Shown here: positions 30,127-37,496 of the stretch, one piece after another
Position numbering within the stretch: the stretch's first letter is position 1
Layout: every line of letters starts with the position of its first letter
Source of the DNA: CAZTYI01 sp964466185
GTDB lineage: Bacteria > Chlamydiota > Chlamydiia > Chlamydiales > SM23-39
Reading direction: 5' to 3'
Assembly: GCA_964466185.1 (NCBI GenBank)
Contig: CAYXMS010000011.1
Location: 1 to 37,496 of the forward strand
DNA length: 37,496 bases
The notes under the pieces: model-generated
Databases searched by the model: none
What the model was told of the DNA's origin: nothing
What the model saw: only the letters and a program-made list of their open reading frames with translations
Made by a program: the position numbers and the translations under genes

Positions 30127-33074
30127 TTTTTTTTTCTATATTTAATTGTAACAAACAAATTAACAAAAGTTTTGTTTTCTTGTTTGGCAGTTTTCTTTTA
30201 TTATTTATATCTGCAAAAGCCTGGGGGTTTACAAAAGTCGAAGACCGATCTACTTTAAAAATTTTAAACCCTGCCCTTAAAGACATTCAAACTTTAAAGC
30301 TAAAACTGAACAATGATCTAAAAGTTCTAATCATCTCTGATCCTCGAATAAACATTTCAGCCTGTGCTTTAGCTGTAAATACTGGTTCTTGGGACGACCC
30401 TGAAAAATATCCCGGCATGGCGCATTTTGTTGAGCATATGCTTTTTCAGGGAAGTGCTAATTATCCTTCCCGCGAAGACGACTTTGGCAATTTTTTAGCC
30501 TCGCACCATGGAAATCGCAATGCTTATACTTCTTTTTTAGAAACGGTTTATTATTTTTATCTGCCGACTCAAAGTGTTGAAGAAGCGCTGCGCAGATTTT
30601 CTGATTTTTTTATTTTTCCTCTTTTTAAACAAGACTCAGTCAGCAAAGAGCTGCATGCTGTGGATGAAGAATATAAAATGCATATGGCCAATGATTCTGT
30701 GCGCATTTTTTTTGTGGAAAAAGAACTGGCAAATCCTGATCATCCCCATCACAGATTTAACATAGGCAGTCAAGAAATTCTGTCCCGGATTACGCAAAAA
30801 GATCTTTTTAGCTGGTATCAAAGCAACTATAGCGCTAATCGGATGGCGCTGGTATTTTACACTAATCTGTCTTTAGAAAAAGCAGCTGGTCTAATTGAAA
30901 AAAACTTTTCCCATCTTAAAAACTCTCATCTTCAACGTCTTTCTATTGATCTGCCTTTTTTATCAAAAAAACAAAAAGGCCGGATTGTTTATATAGAGCC
31001 TTTAAAGGACCTGAAAAAACTAAATGTGCAGTGGGAAGTAGATCCAAAGTTTGCCAAAGACGCTTCTGCTTTAAAGTTTTTAAGCTATATTTTAAACCGC
31101 TCTGACAAACACAGTCTTTTAACTATTTTAAAAAAACAGCAACTCATTAAAAATTGCCTTTTTTCCGAGCAGATTTTAGGTAAGAACCATGCACTTTTTA
31201 CAGCAGAGTTTAATCTGACAAGCTATGGGCTTAAAAATATAAACTCCATACTGGCTTATTTAGAAGATGCTTTTAAAAAGCTTAAAACAGATGCTATTAA
31301 TCAACAGCTATTTGTAGAAATGAACAGAACAAAAGCTTTAGAATACAGCTATCAATCCAGGCAGAAGCCGCAAGATCTAGTTATGGAATACAGTTCCATG
31401 CTCTTAAAAGAAAAACTAAAAAACTTTCCGGACAAAGCTTTTTTAAGTTCTGCGTATTCTCAAAAAAAGCTAAAACAAGTTTTAGACAGTTTGAATTTGC
31501 AAGATGGTTTTTTTGAAGTTATTGCCAAATTTTCTAAGACCTATCAAAAGCCCCAATTTAAAGAAAAATGGATGCAAAGCCAATATGCTCTCACTGCTTT
31601 TCCTGAAAAATGGCTGGAAAAGCCTAAATCTATGAAACAAAAAGCTTCTTTTGATCTACCTGACTTGAATCCTTTTCTACCTCAAGATCTGTCTTTAGAA
31701 AAAATCGAAAACCCCTCTCCTGTTAAAATTATTGATAATGCTTACCAATCAATTTATTTCCAGCAAAGCACGAATATTCAGGAACCTAAAACCAACTTTA
31801 CTTTGAATTTTTATTCACCTTTGATTAATGAATCGGTAGAAAGCGCTCTTTTAACCGATCTTTTTATTTACCATTTTCAAAAAGAAAAAGAATGTCTAAT
31901 TCAAGAGGCTGCTTTAGCAGGAATTGATTTTGGATTAGACAAAAAAAATTTAAAATTAATTTTTACTATTTCCGGCTTTTCTGAAAAAGCCGATCTTTTT
32001 TTAAAACGACTTTTAGATACAAAAGAATTAGCTCAGATCAGCCCTACTGCATTTCAAGAACACAAAAAAGAACTTTTAAAACATTATCAAAACAGTCAAA
32101 AAAACCTAGCTTTGAAACAAGCTTTACAAGAAGCTCATTATCTTTTAATCAAAAAATATCCCGACCATATTCTGGCGCAAAAAATAGTTTCTATCAGCTA
32201 TGAAAAGTATCAATATTTCATTAAAAATCTTTTTCAGAAAAATTTTTTAGAAGGGATTTTAGTTGGCAATTTAACTAGTGAAAAAGCTTTAAATTTAGCC
32301 AGACAAGTACAAAAGCAATTGAATTTCAAACCGGCAAAAAAGCAAGAAATCGTACCTGCTGCTTTAATTGAGCAATCTTTTCTTATTTATCGGCCTATCG
32401 GCAATCAAGGCCAAGCTTTGAGTTTAATTATAGATCAAGGCGCATTTTCCTACTCCAAACGGGCTTTACAAATGCTTAGCAACTCTATTTTAAACTCTGC
32501 TTTTTTCTATCAACTGCGCAGCGAAGAAAAAGTAGGCTACATAGCCCAAACGCAAGACATAGAAACTAAAAGCCAACTTTATACCATATTGCTTTTACAA
32601 TCCGATACATTTGCAGCAGAAAAACTATTGCAAAAAAGCCAGAAATTCCTGAAAAATTTTTCCAAGGCAGCCATTTTAGAACAAAAAATTTCCAAAAAGC
32701 GTTTTCAAGAGCTGAAGCACAGTTTACTAATAGCTCTTAAAGAGCCGGCCCAAAATTTAGACGATTTGGCTAGCAGGCTGAACAGAAATGCTTTTTATTA
32801 TCAAGATTTAAACTATTATGAAAATCTGCAAAAAGCCTTAAGCAATCTAGAATATGCAGATTTTCTCTCTTTTATAGAGCAATATTTTTCAAAAAAAAAT
32901 CTGCAAAAAGCAGCTATTATTGCACAAAATCAAAAACCTGTATTTTTACCAAAGCCTTATGTGCTAATCAGCATGAACCGAATAAAAGAAGAAATGATTG
33001 CAGCTGCTCTTAAAAAGCAAATTCCTTTTAGAGAAAAAATTAAACAGCAAGCCACTCAAGCACCAAGACATTGA
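30123..33074 (+). CDS. ptr: Insulinase-like M16 metalloprotease (pitrilysin type)
   Basis: A zinc protease with the inverted HxxEH site at His101, Glu104 and His105 (GMAHFVEHMLFQG). The third ligand, Glu182, is in AVDEEYKMH, 77 residues after His105 as in pitrilysin. The N-terminal residues 1-34 contain a basic stretch and a hydrophobic segment (FVFLFGSFLLLFISAKAWG), so the protein is exported or membrane-anchored. Four M16 repeats fit in the 983 residues; the C-terminal half has lost the zinc site, as is normal. The GTG start overlaps plsB by 4 bp. Substrates are unknown; degradation of small peptides in the periplasm is the common guess. Confidence 0.94.
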   Translation: MIFFSIFNCNKQINKSFVFLFGSFLLLFISAKAWGFTKVEDRSTLKILNPALKDIQTLKLKLNNDLKVLIISDPRINISACALAVNTGSWDDPEKYPGMAHFVEHMLFQGSANYPSREDDFGNFLASHHGNRNAYTSFLETVYYFYLPTQSVEEALRRFSDFFIFPLFKQDSVSKELHAVDEEYKMHMANDSVRIFFVEKELANPDHPHHRFNIGSQEILSRITQKDLFSWYQSNYSANRMALVFYTNLSLEKAAGLIEKNFSHLKNSHLQRLSIDLPFLSKKQKGRIVYIEPLKDLKKLNVQWEVDPKFAKDASALKFLSYILNRSDKHSLLTILKKQQLIKNCLFSEQILGKNHALFTAEFNLTSYGLKNINSILAYLEDAFKKLKTDAINQQLFVEMNRTKALEYSYQSRQKPQDLVMEYSSMLLKEKLKNFPDKAFLSSAYSQKKLKQVLDSLNLQDGFFEVIAKFSKTYQKPQFKEKWMQSQYALTAFPEKWLEKPKSMKQKASFDLPDLNPFLPQDLSLEKIENPSPVKIIDNAYQSIYFQQSTNIQEPKTNFTLNFYSPLINESVESALLTDLFIYHFQKEKECLIQEAALAGIDFGLDKKNLKLIFTISGFSEKADLFLKRLLDTKELAQISPTAFQEHKKELLKHYQNSQKNLALKQALQEAHYLLIKKYPDHILAQKIVSISYEKYQYFIKNLFQKNFLEGILVGNLTSEKALNLARQVQKQLNFKPAKKQEIVPAALIEQSFLIYRPIGNQGQALSLIIDQGAFSYSKRALQMLSNSILNSAFFYQLRSEEKVGYIAQTQDIETKSQLYTILLLQSDTFAAEKLLQKSQKFLKNFSKAAILEQKISKKRFQELKHSLLIALKEPAQNLDDLASRLNRNAFYYQDLNYYENLQKALSNLEYADFLSFIEQYFSKKNLQKAAIIAQNQKPVFLPKPYVLISMNRIKEEMIAAALKKQIPFREKIKQQATQAPRH

Positions 33075-33085
33075 ACCTCTCTCGC

Positions 33086-36000
33086 CTAAAGACAACTGAG
33101 ATTCAATGCAATCAGCATTTGCAAAGTCATGCTTTGAGCTTTTTTCTGAATAAAGTTATTAGAGGTTTTTGATCCCAGTTGAATTTCTATACCGGGCACT
33201 AACTGATCTTGAATAAGGAATCTGGCAGCACCCCCGACAGTAGGAGATCCGCTGTAGAACAAAGACATGCTCTTTTCCTGCTTCTCCTGTTTTTCTTGTG
33301 CTGTTTCAACTACATCCATAATCGGATCAGTTATTAAAGCAGTTCTTTTTAAATAATCATCGAAATAAAAAGCGCCGCCTTGTGGCAGATAAATCACATT
33401 AAAATTAGAAAAAAAGTCAATCACTCCAGGAATTGCACCGATCTTACTTTTTATATCAACAATAATTGTCGTAGAAATGGGAAAAACGCGAAAATCCAAA
33501 GTATTATATCCACCGCCGCCATTAATATTATCAATAAAATAAGATCCTCCGTCTGAATATTGATATTGAGTAGAAAAAGTATCATCGCCATTGCGTCCGA
33601 CAATCAAAGGGAAAAAATAAAACCATGGATTATAAGAACTGCTGGAATATTCAATATCAAACACATTATGCCCTCTTAAATTTACAGTAACATTTTCATT
33701 AGGGCAGCCTACGGTGCTGCTGGCATTTTCATCGCCCCATTCTTCTGCTGCAAAAAAATATTTAACATTGGAAAACCCGTTATCTCCTCCTCCTTTAATA
33801 GCTGTAGCTGCATATCTGTTCATGTCTACAGCTACAGGATTGCCAAACTGATACCAGTAAAGAGCATTTCCTTCGCCATTAAAAGTAATAGTACCGCTCA
33901 AAGAAGAACCGGCAGTAAACATAAAGTAATTACCTCCGCCATTGCTACCAATAAAGTTAGCAAAATCCGACCAAATAGAACCTATAGCATAAGTAGTTAC
34001 CTCTATCCCCCCATCTGGAGATAAGGCCGAAAAATAAAAACCGGCTGGTTTGGCGCTAAAATCAAGCGTATTAGTTCCTCCCTGGCCATAGGCCGATCCG
34101 CTTAAATAGCCATCTGTTTCAAACACAAAAGTATCATCTCCGGAGCCTCCTTTCACGTTAGCAAAATTAACAAAAGAATCTAAAATTCCCGTGATATTAC
34201 CATCGTTTTGGCCGGTAATATTAATTGTCTGCCCCCCATCGGGAGCAATAATTATATCCGAGCCCGAATTGGGAGCTGTTATGGTATGGACATTAGCAAA
34301 ACTGTCCAGCCAATTCGTAGAAGTATCAATATCTAAAACAGAGCCGCTGTTTGCTGCTGTCATAGTCACCTGAGCTTTGGTCATATTTGTCAAATCCAGC
34401 TCATTGCTGGAATTATCGTTTAGAGTGATAGACTGAATACTGGCATAAATAATCGAAGTACCGGCAGCTTCTGTAATATAACCGGCATCAGCGGCAGTGA
34501 CAGGTGCCAAGGTTTGGGCTGTTGTATCATTATAGACTATAGCATTTCCGGAAGAGCCGTTTCCATAAATGACGGGAAAACCAGAACCTCCCTGACTGGT
34601 AATCGTCACACCTGACGCAAAATTAACAGCAGCGCCTGCTTCTGAGCGATTAATATAAAGCGCCAAATCACCTGCTCCGACAAGTGCAATATTAGCATTT
34701 AAATTAATGCTGCCACTGGCATACAGCCTTAAATCATTTCCGCTGAAATTAGAAATAGCAGCATCTACTGTCAAATCACCTGCTTCCGCGCCTCCTACTG
34801 TATTTGTCTGTACTGAAACATTAGCACTATCTAAATACGAAGCCAAAGTCAAAACATTTAAAACAGAAGGTGAACTAGTAGGGCCGATTACGGTGGGATA
34901 ATCGGGTACAGCAGGATATAAAGCTACGTTTTGATTAGCTCCTGAAGAAATGGCCAAGTTATAAGGATCCAATAAAAGTTCTCCTGACTTGCCATTGATG
35001 GCAGTAGCATCTATTATTCCCTGAGGATTTAAAAAGCCTTTTGAGGAAACTTCTATCAAGCCTCCATTACCTTCTTTTTTTCCACCTTTAACAGTAACCA
35101 GGCCTTGCCACAAAGTCGCCTTATCCGACCAAAGGATAACTTTACCGCCATTGCCCTGCGAAAGACTATCTGCATGGATTTTAGCAGTTTTTGCCATACA
35201 GGTATAATCGGCATTTTTAATTTGAGGATTTTTACCCTGAAAATCTCCTCCTATAAGAACTTCTCCCCCGCCATTTTCACCTGAGGCATCTATTAGCGCA
35301 TTTTCTTCTAATCTGACATGTTTGCCGAGCAGATGAACAGTTCCACCTTGTGCAATAGGCTGAGTCTTCTTTTCGGATGTTTTAATTTTAGTTTTAGCGA
35401 TCATGGTACCAGAACAGGAAATAGTCTCATCGGAAAGCAGCACCAGCTTCCCATCTTTTTCGGCTACACCATTAGCTTCTATCAAACCACCTGCTGATAC
35501 CGCTAGGCACTCAGCCATGCCTCCGGCGGCTTCCAGCTCCGTCTGTATAGCGCGGATCGTTCCCGAGTTATATATTTTACCCTGTTTTTTCAACCGCACT
35601 TTAATTTGGTTATCCTGCTGGGGCAAAAGCGTCACTTCACAGCCGGCCTTTAAATTGACACTTCCTTTTTCTGCTAAAATTTGGCCCTGATTGTCAATAT
35701 TCTGGGCGATCAAGATAACATCCTTAGTTTTGGCCAAGATTCTGCCCTGATTGACGATAGCCTTTTCCATTTGCTGATTTAGATTGTATAAGGAGAGCTT
35801 ATCCAGATCTATAAAATTCAGACTTTTATTCTCTATAAACTCTTCATTTTTCAGATCCATGGTAGAACCGATAAAACTGCCGACATCGACCAAACCGCCG
35901 GATCCGATCAGAATGCCCTGCGGATTGATCAGGACAATTTCGCCATTGCTTTTCAGGGTACCATAAATCTCCGACAGATTATCTCCTGCCACGCGATTTA

Positions 36001-36334
36001 AAACAGAAGAGCCAGAAGAGGGCTGCAAAAATTCTGTGATCTCTCCTTCCTGAATGGAAAATTTATCCCAGTCGATAATTGCCCTATCCGATATCTGCAG
36101 GATTTTCAGCTCTTTTTCAGTTTGCTCAAAAAAAACCTTTCCTATTTTAATTTCGCCTTTTTCAGGATTAGCAAAAAGCTTATTGAAGCTGATTAAGACA
36201 AAAATAGAAATAAGGGTAAAAAAGCGGATATCTATCAAACAACAAAAATACTCAAGTGCATTTTTTAAAAAAAAACCACTTTTTGTATTTGTTATATCAT
36301 TAAAAATCTGATAAACATTTTTAAATGAAAACAA
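33086..36334 (-). CDS. TpsA/filamentous haemagglutinin-type adhesin
   Basis: A large secreted beta-helix protein. After a hydrophobic signal region (about 36-55, ending LFA before NPEKG) comes the haemagglutinin activity (TPS) domain with NRVAGDNLSEIYGTL and NPQGILIG (137-144). The body has FHA-like beta-helix repeats such as GNGGKVILWSDKATLWQG and GNGGLIEVSSKGFL, then glycine/aspartate-rich turns (GGSGDDTFVFE, GRNGDDTFS) near residues 730-970. The longest frame begins at a TTG; another TTG at 36238 would give a shorter signal peptide starting IDIRFFTLISIFVL. No TpsB porin gene is in the window. Composition is richer in GC than the neighbours. It is convergent with the M16 protease, 11 bp away. 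Confidence 0.88.
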   Translation of the reverse strand: MFSFKNVYQIFNDITNTKSGFFLKNALEYFCCLIDIRFFTLISIFVLISFNKLFANPEKGEIKIGKVFFEQTEKELKILQISDRAIIDWDKFSIQEGEITEFLQPSSGSSVLNRVAGDNLSEIYGTLKSNGEIVLINPQGILIGSGGLVDVGSFIGSTMDLKNEEFIENKSLNFIDLDKLSLYNLNQQMEKAIVNQGRILAKTKDVILIAQNIDNQGQILAEKGSVNLKAGCEVTLLPQQDNQIKVRLKKQGKIYNSGTIRAIQTELEAAGGMAECLAVSAGGLIEANGVAEKDGKLVLLSDETISCSGTMIAKTKIKTSEKKTQPIAQGGTVHLLGKHVRLEENALIDASGENGGGEVLIGGDFQGKNPQIKNADYTCMAKTAKIHADSLSQGNGGKVILWSDKATLWQGLVTVKGGKKEGNGGLIEVSSKGFLNPQGIIDATAINGKSGELLLDPYNLAISSGANQNVALYPAVPDYPTVIGPTSSPSVLNVLTLASYLDSANVSVQTNTVGGAEAGDLTVDAAISNFSGNDLRLYASGSINLNANIALVGAGDLALYINRSEAGAAVNFASGVTITSQGGSGFPVIYGNGSSGNAIVYNDTTAQTLAPVTAADAGYITEAAGTSIIYASIQSITLNDNSSNELDLTNMTKAQVTMTAANSGSVLDIDTSTNWLDSFANVHTITAPNSGSDIIIAPDGGQTINITGQNDGNITGILDSFVNFANVKGGSGDDTFVFETDGYLSGSAYGQGGTNTLDFSAKPAGFYFSALSPDGGIEVTTYAIGSIWSDFANFIGSNGGGNYFMFTAGSSLSGTITFNGEGNALYWYQFGNPVAVDMNRYAATAIKGGGDNGFSNVKYFFAAEEWGDENASSTVGCPNENVTVNLRGHNVFDIEYSSSSYNPWFYFFPLIVGRNGDDTFSTQYQYSDGGSYFIDNINGGGGYNTLDFRVFPISTTIIVDIKSKIGAIPGVIDFFSNFNVIYLPQGGAFYFDDYLKRTALITDPIMDVVETAQEKQEKQEKSMSLFYSGSPTVGGAARFLIQDQLVPGIEIQLGSKTSNNFIQKKAQSMTLQMLIALNLSCL

Positions 36335-36341
36335 ATTAGTG

Positions 36342-36382
36342 CTTATATTTTTTAAGTAATGCTAATAATTAGCATTACTTAA
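36342..36382 (-). promoter_or_regulatory. Palindrome overlapping the adhesin promoter
   Basis: TTAAGTAATGCTA (36352-36364) and TAGCATTACTTAA (36370-36382) form a perfect 13-bp inverted repeat with a 5-base centre. On the minus strand a TATAAG (36347-36342) lies just downstream, so the -35 region would fall in the centre of the palindrome. This is the geometry of a repressor or activator site. There is no T tract of terminator length on either side. The rest of the gap 36383-36525 shows no gene. Confidence 0.6.
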
Positions 36383-36525
36383 TTCTTTATCTTTATTTCT
36401 TTATATACGGGCGTGTGTATAATTAAGCAAGTAAATTTCTGAGAATATTATATCCTAAGACATAAAATATTTATTAAACAAAAACGAGTCTGAAAAAATA
36501 GTTTAATTTAGCCAAAAAAAAAAGA

Positions 36526-37419
36526 CTAATCTGCTTCCAAGCATTCATGAAATGTCCTTGTTGTAGCCTCAATAATCTCTCTCATTTTTTCCCCGGTTTC
36601 ATTATTTTTTTTGAACTGATTACGAACACCTATAACCATGGCTACACCCTGATACAGATACAATAAATTGGAAAACAGCAGTTCCGAACTTCTCATTTCA
36701 GAGGCGCTACTGAAAGAATATAAATATCTATAACCAACATTAAACGTTTTGACAAGTCCCCCTAGCATCAAAGCTCCGGTTGATAAAGAAACGACTTGTC
36801 TAACTATAAAATTAACAGTAAGGTCTACAGAATAATCGGCAATGAACAGATGGGCCTGATTTTTAATTTCCTGCGCTAACATAACAAGTGAATTTTTAGT
36901 AGCTATCAATTTATTTATTTGTAAATTTCTATCTTCTGTTTTCTCTCCATCTACAACTTGAGGCTTCCATTTATTTAAAATTAATTGTTGAATTTTAGAA
37001 CCTAATTTCAGCAGGCATGTCGGAATAACAGCTTTAAAACTAGTGAATAGATGAGGCTCTTGATTTTCTACTTCTTGCTTTGCAATTTCTGCTTCAATTT
37101 GTGCAATGAATTCCCTAGAAGCTTTCTCTGCAGCCTGAGGAAGACGACAAAATGAGCGCACCAAAATCATGCCATTTTCAATATTTTGTATGGTATCGGC
37201 CGCACTTTTAAATATTGAATTCGGACCTCTTCGAGAAGATCTAACAAGCATCATGCTTTTGCTTTTACGGACAAGTGATAAATTAAAATTAAAGATTAAA
37301 GCTGTATAATTTTCTAATCTAGGAATTAACTTAACTACAACTAATTTAGTATTTTTTAATAAAGATCTATCTACTAATTGTCCTTTTTGATTTCTATATC
37401 TTAACAGTTTTTCTAACAC
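36526..37419 (-). CDS. Unrecognised protein with two close hydrophobic segments
   Basis: A 297-residue protein that I cannot assign. The first 200 residues are mostly helical and basic, with a possible coiled coil at 96-118 (AAEKASREFIAQIEAEIAKQ). Hydrophobic segments at about 201-224 and 247-265, with a 22-residue loop, form a bilobed pair like that of chlamydial inclusion membrane (Inc) proteins, but here near the C-terminus. The start used is a GTG at 37419. The frame stays open 18 codons further upstream to a TAA at 37476-37474, so the N-terminus is uncertain and could be truncated. No terminator is visible after it. Confidence 0.55.
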   Translation of the reverse strand: MLEKLLRYRNQKGQLVDRSLLKNTKLVVVKLIPRLENYTALIFNFNLSLVRKSKSMMLVRSSRRGPNSIFKSAADTIQNIENGMILVRSFCRLPQAAEKASREFIAQIEAEIAKQEVENQEPHLFTSFKAVIPTCLLKLGSKIQQLILNKWKPQVVDGEKTEDRNLQINKLIATKNSLVMLAQEIKNQAHLFIADYSVDLTVNFIVRQVVSLSTGALMLGGLVKTFNVGYRYLYSFSSASEMRSSELLFSNLLYLYQGVAMVIGVRNQFKKNNETGEKMREIIEATTRTFHECLEAD

Positions 37420-37496
37420 AAATTCAGAAACAACCTGATTGATTGAGGTGGACCCATTGGGCTGGACAACTTTTTAGGCCAAACTTGTTTGCCTCT

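Noticed and set aside
33068..33112. CATTGAA / TTCAATG inverted repeat between the M16 protease and the adhesin
   Set aside because: Seven pairs with a loop near 30 bases and no T tract; not convincing as a terminator.
34707..36311. Several plus-strand frames of 60-95 residues
   Set aside because: All are antisense to the adhesin gene, whose repeats leave open frames on the other strand; none resembles a known protein.
36418..36423. TATAAT on the plus strand as a promoter
   Set aside because: No plus-strand gene follows it within the window and no -35 is present at the right distance.
1..37496. CRISPR arrays, tRNA genes and prophage
   Set aside because: No regularly spaced repeats, no cloverleaf with a TTCGA-type arm and no phage structural genes were seen on reading through; a tRNA scan could not be run.

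Overview
The window is a gene-dense, low-GC chromosomal segment of a member of the Chlamydiota, most likely an amoeba- or arthropod-associated 'environmental' chlamydia (order Parachlamydiales) rather than a Chlamydiaceae species. Three things point there: a Tlc/Npt-type ATP/ADP translocase; chlamydial gene blocks that I recall from Chlamydia (dnaG-mutS-uvrC ... rpsN-rpmJ-rpmH-rnpA-thioredoxin protein; pcnB-lpxB; rpmF-plsX ... rng-plsB-M16 protease); and accessory genes that Chlamydiaceae lack as far as I recall (glutamate decarboxylase with antiporter, a dimeric glycyl-tRNA synthetase, a filamentous-haemagglutinin-type adhesin). No rRNA, tRNA or CRISPR array was seen.

Layout. 1-2.1 kb: the 3' end of an APC antiporter and gadB, a glutamate-dependent acid-resistance pair closed by a strong terminator. 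2.1-3.0 kb (minus): a NadR-like P-loop kinase overlapping an 81-residue half-PnuC-like membrane protein, a possible vitamin uptake-and-trap module. 3.0-6.5 kb (minus): pgsA, rlmN and a nucleotide transporter. 6.7-15.4 kb: glyS, then dnaG with a glycosyltransferase-like gene (minus), then mutS-uvrC (plus). 15.4-16.4 kb (minus): an Asp23 / AmaP-like envelope pair. 16.41-16.91 kb: about 500 bp without a gene but full of hairpins, best explained as an internally deleted IS200/IS605 (tnpB-type) element that keeps both ends. 17.0-20.5 kb: a GYF-domain membrane protein, rpsN and rpmJ (minus), and divergently rpmH-rnpA-uvrD. 20.5-23.0 kb: an exported thioredoxin protein, a Tsr3/DTW-like gene, tdk and a small two-helix membrane protein. 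23.2-25.7 kb: pcnB-lpxB. 25.9-33.1 kb: a tightly packed run, rpmF-plsX-speD-like and then rng-plsB-M16 protease. 33.1-37.5 kb (minus): a large TpsA-type adhesin with an operator-like palindrome in front of it, and an unrecognised protein with two hydrophobic segments near its C-terminus.

Most of the window is core information processing (replication, repair, ribosome, tRNA charging, RNA turnover) and lipid synthesis (PgsA, PlsX, PlsB, LpxB). The lifestyle signal lies in genes for host exploitation and stress: host ATP import, acid resistance, thymidine salvage and possible vitamin salvage, envelope stress proteins and an adhesin. The observations I rate most worth checking are the half-PnuC plus kinase pair, the exported SpeD homologue with the catalytic triad at exact spacing but an altered substrate motif, the structured IS200/IS605 remnant, and the adhesin's palindromic control region.
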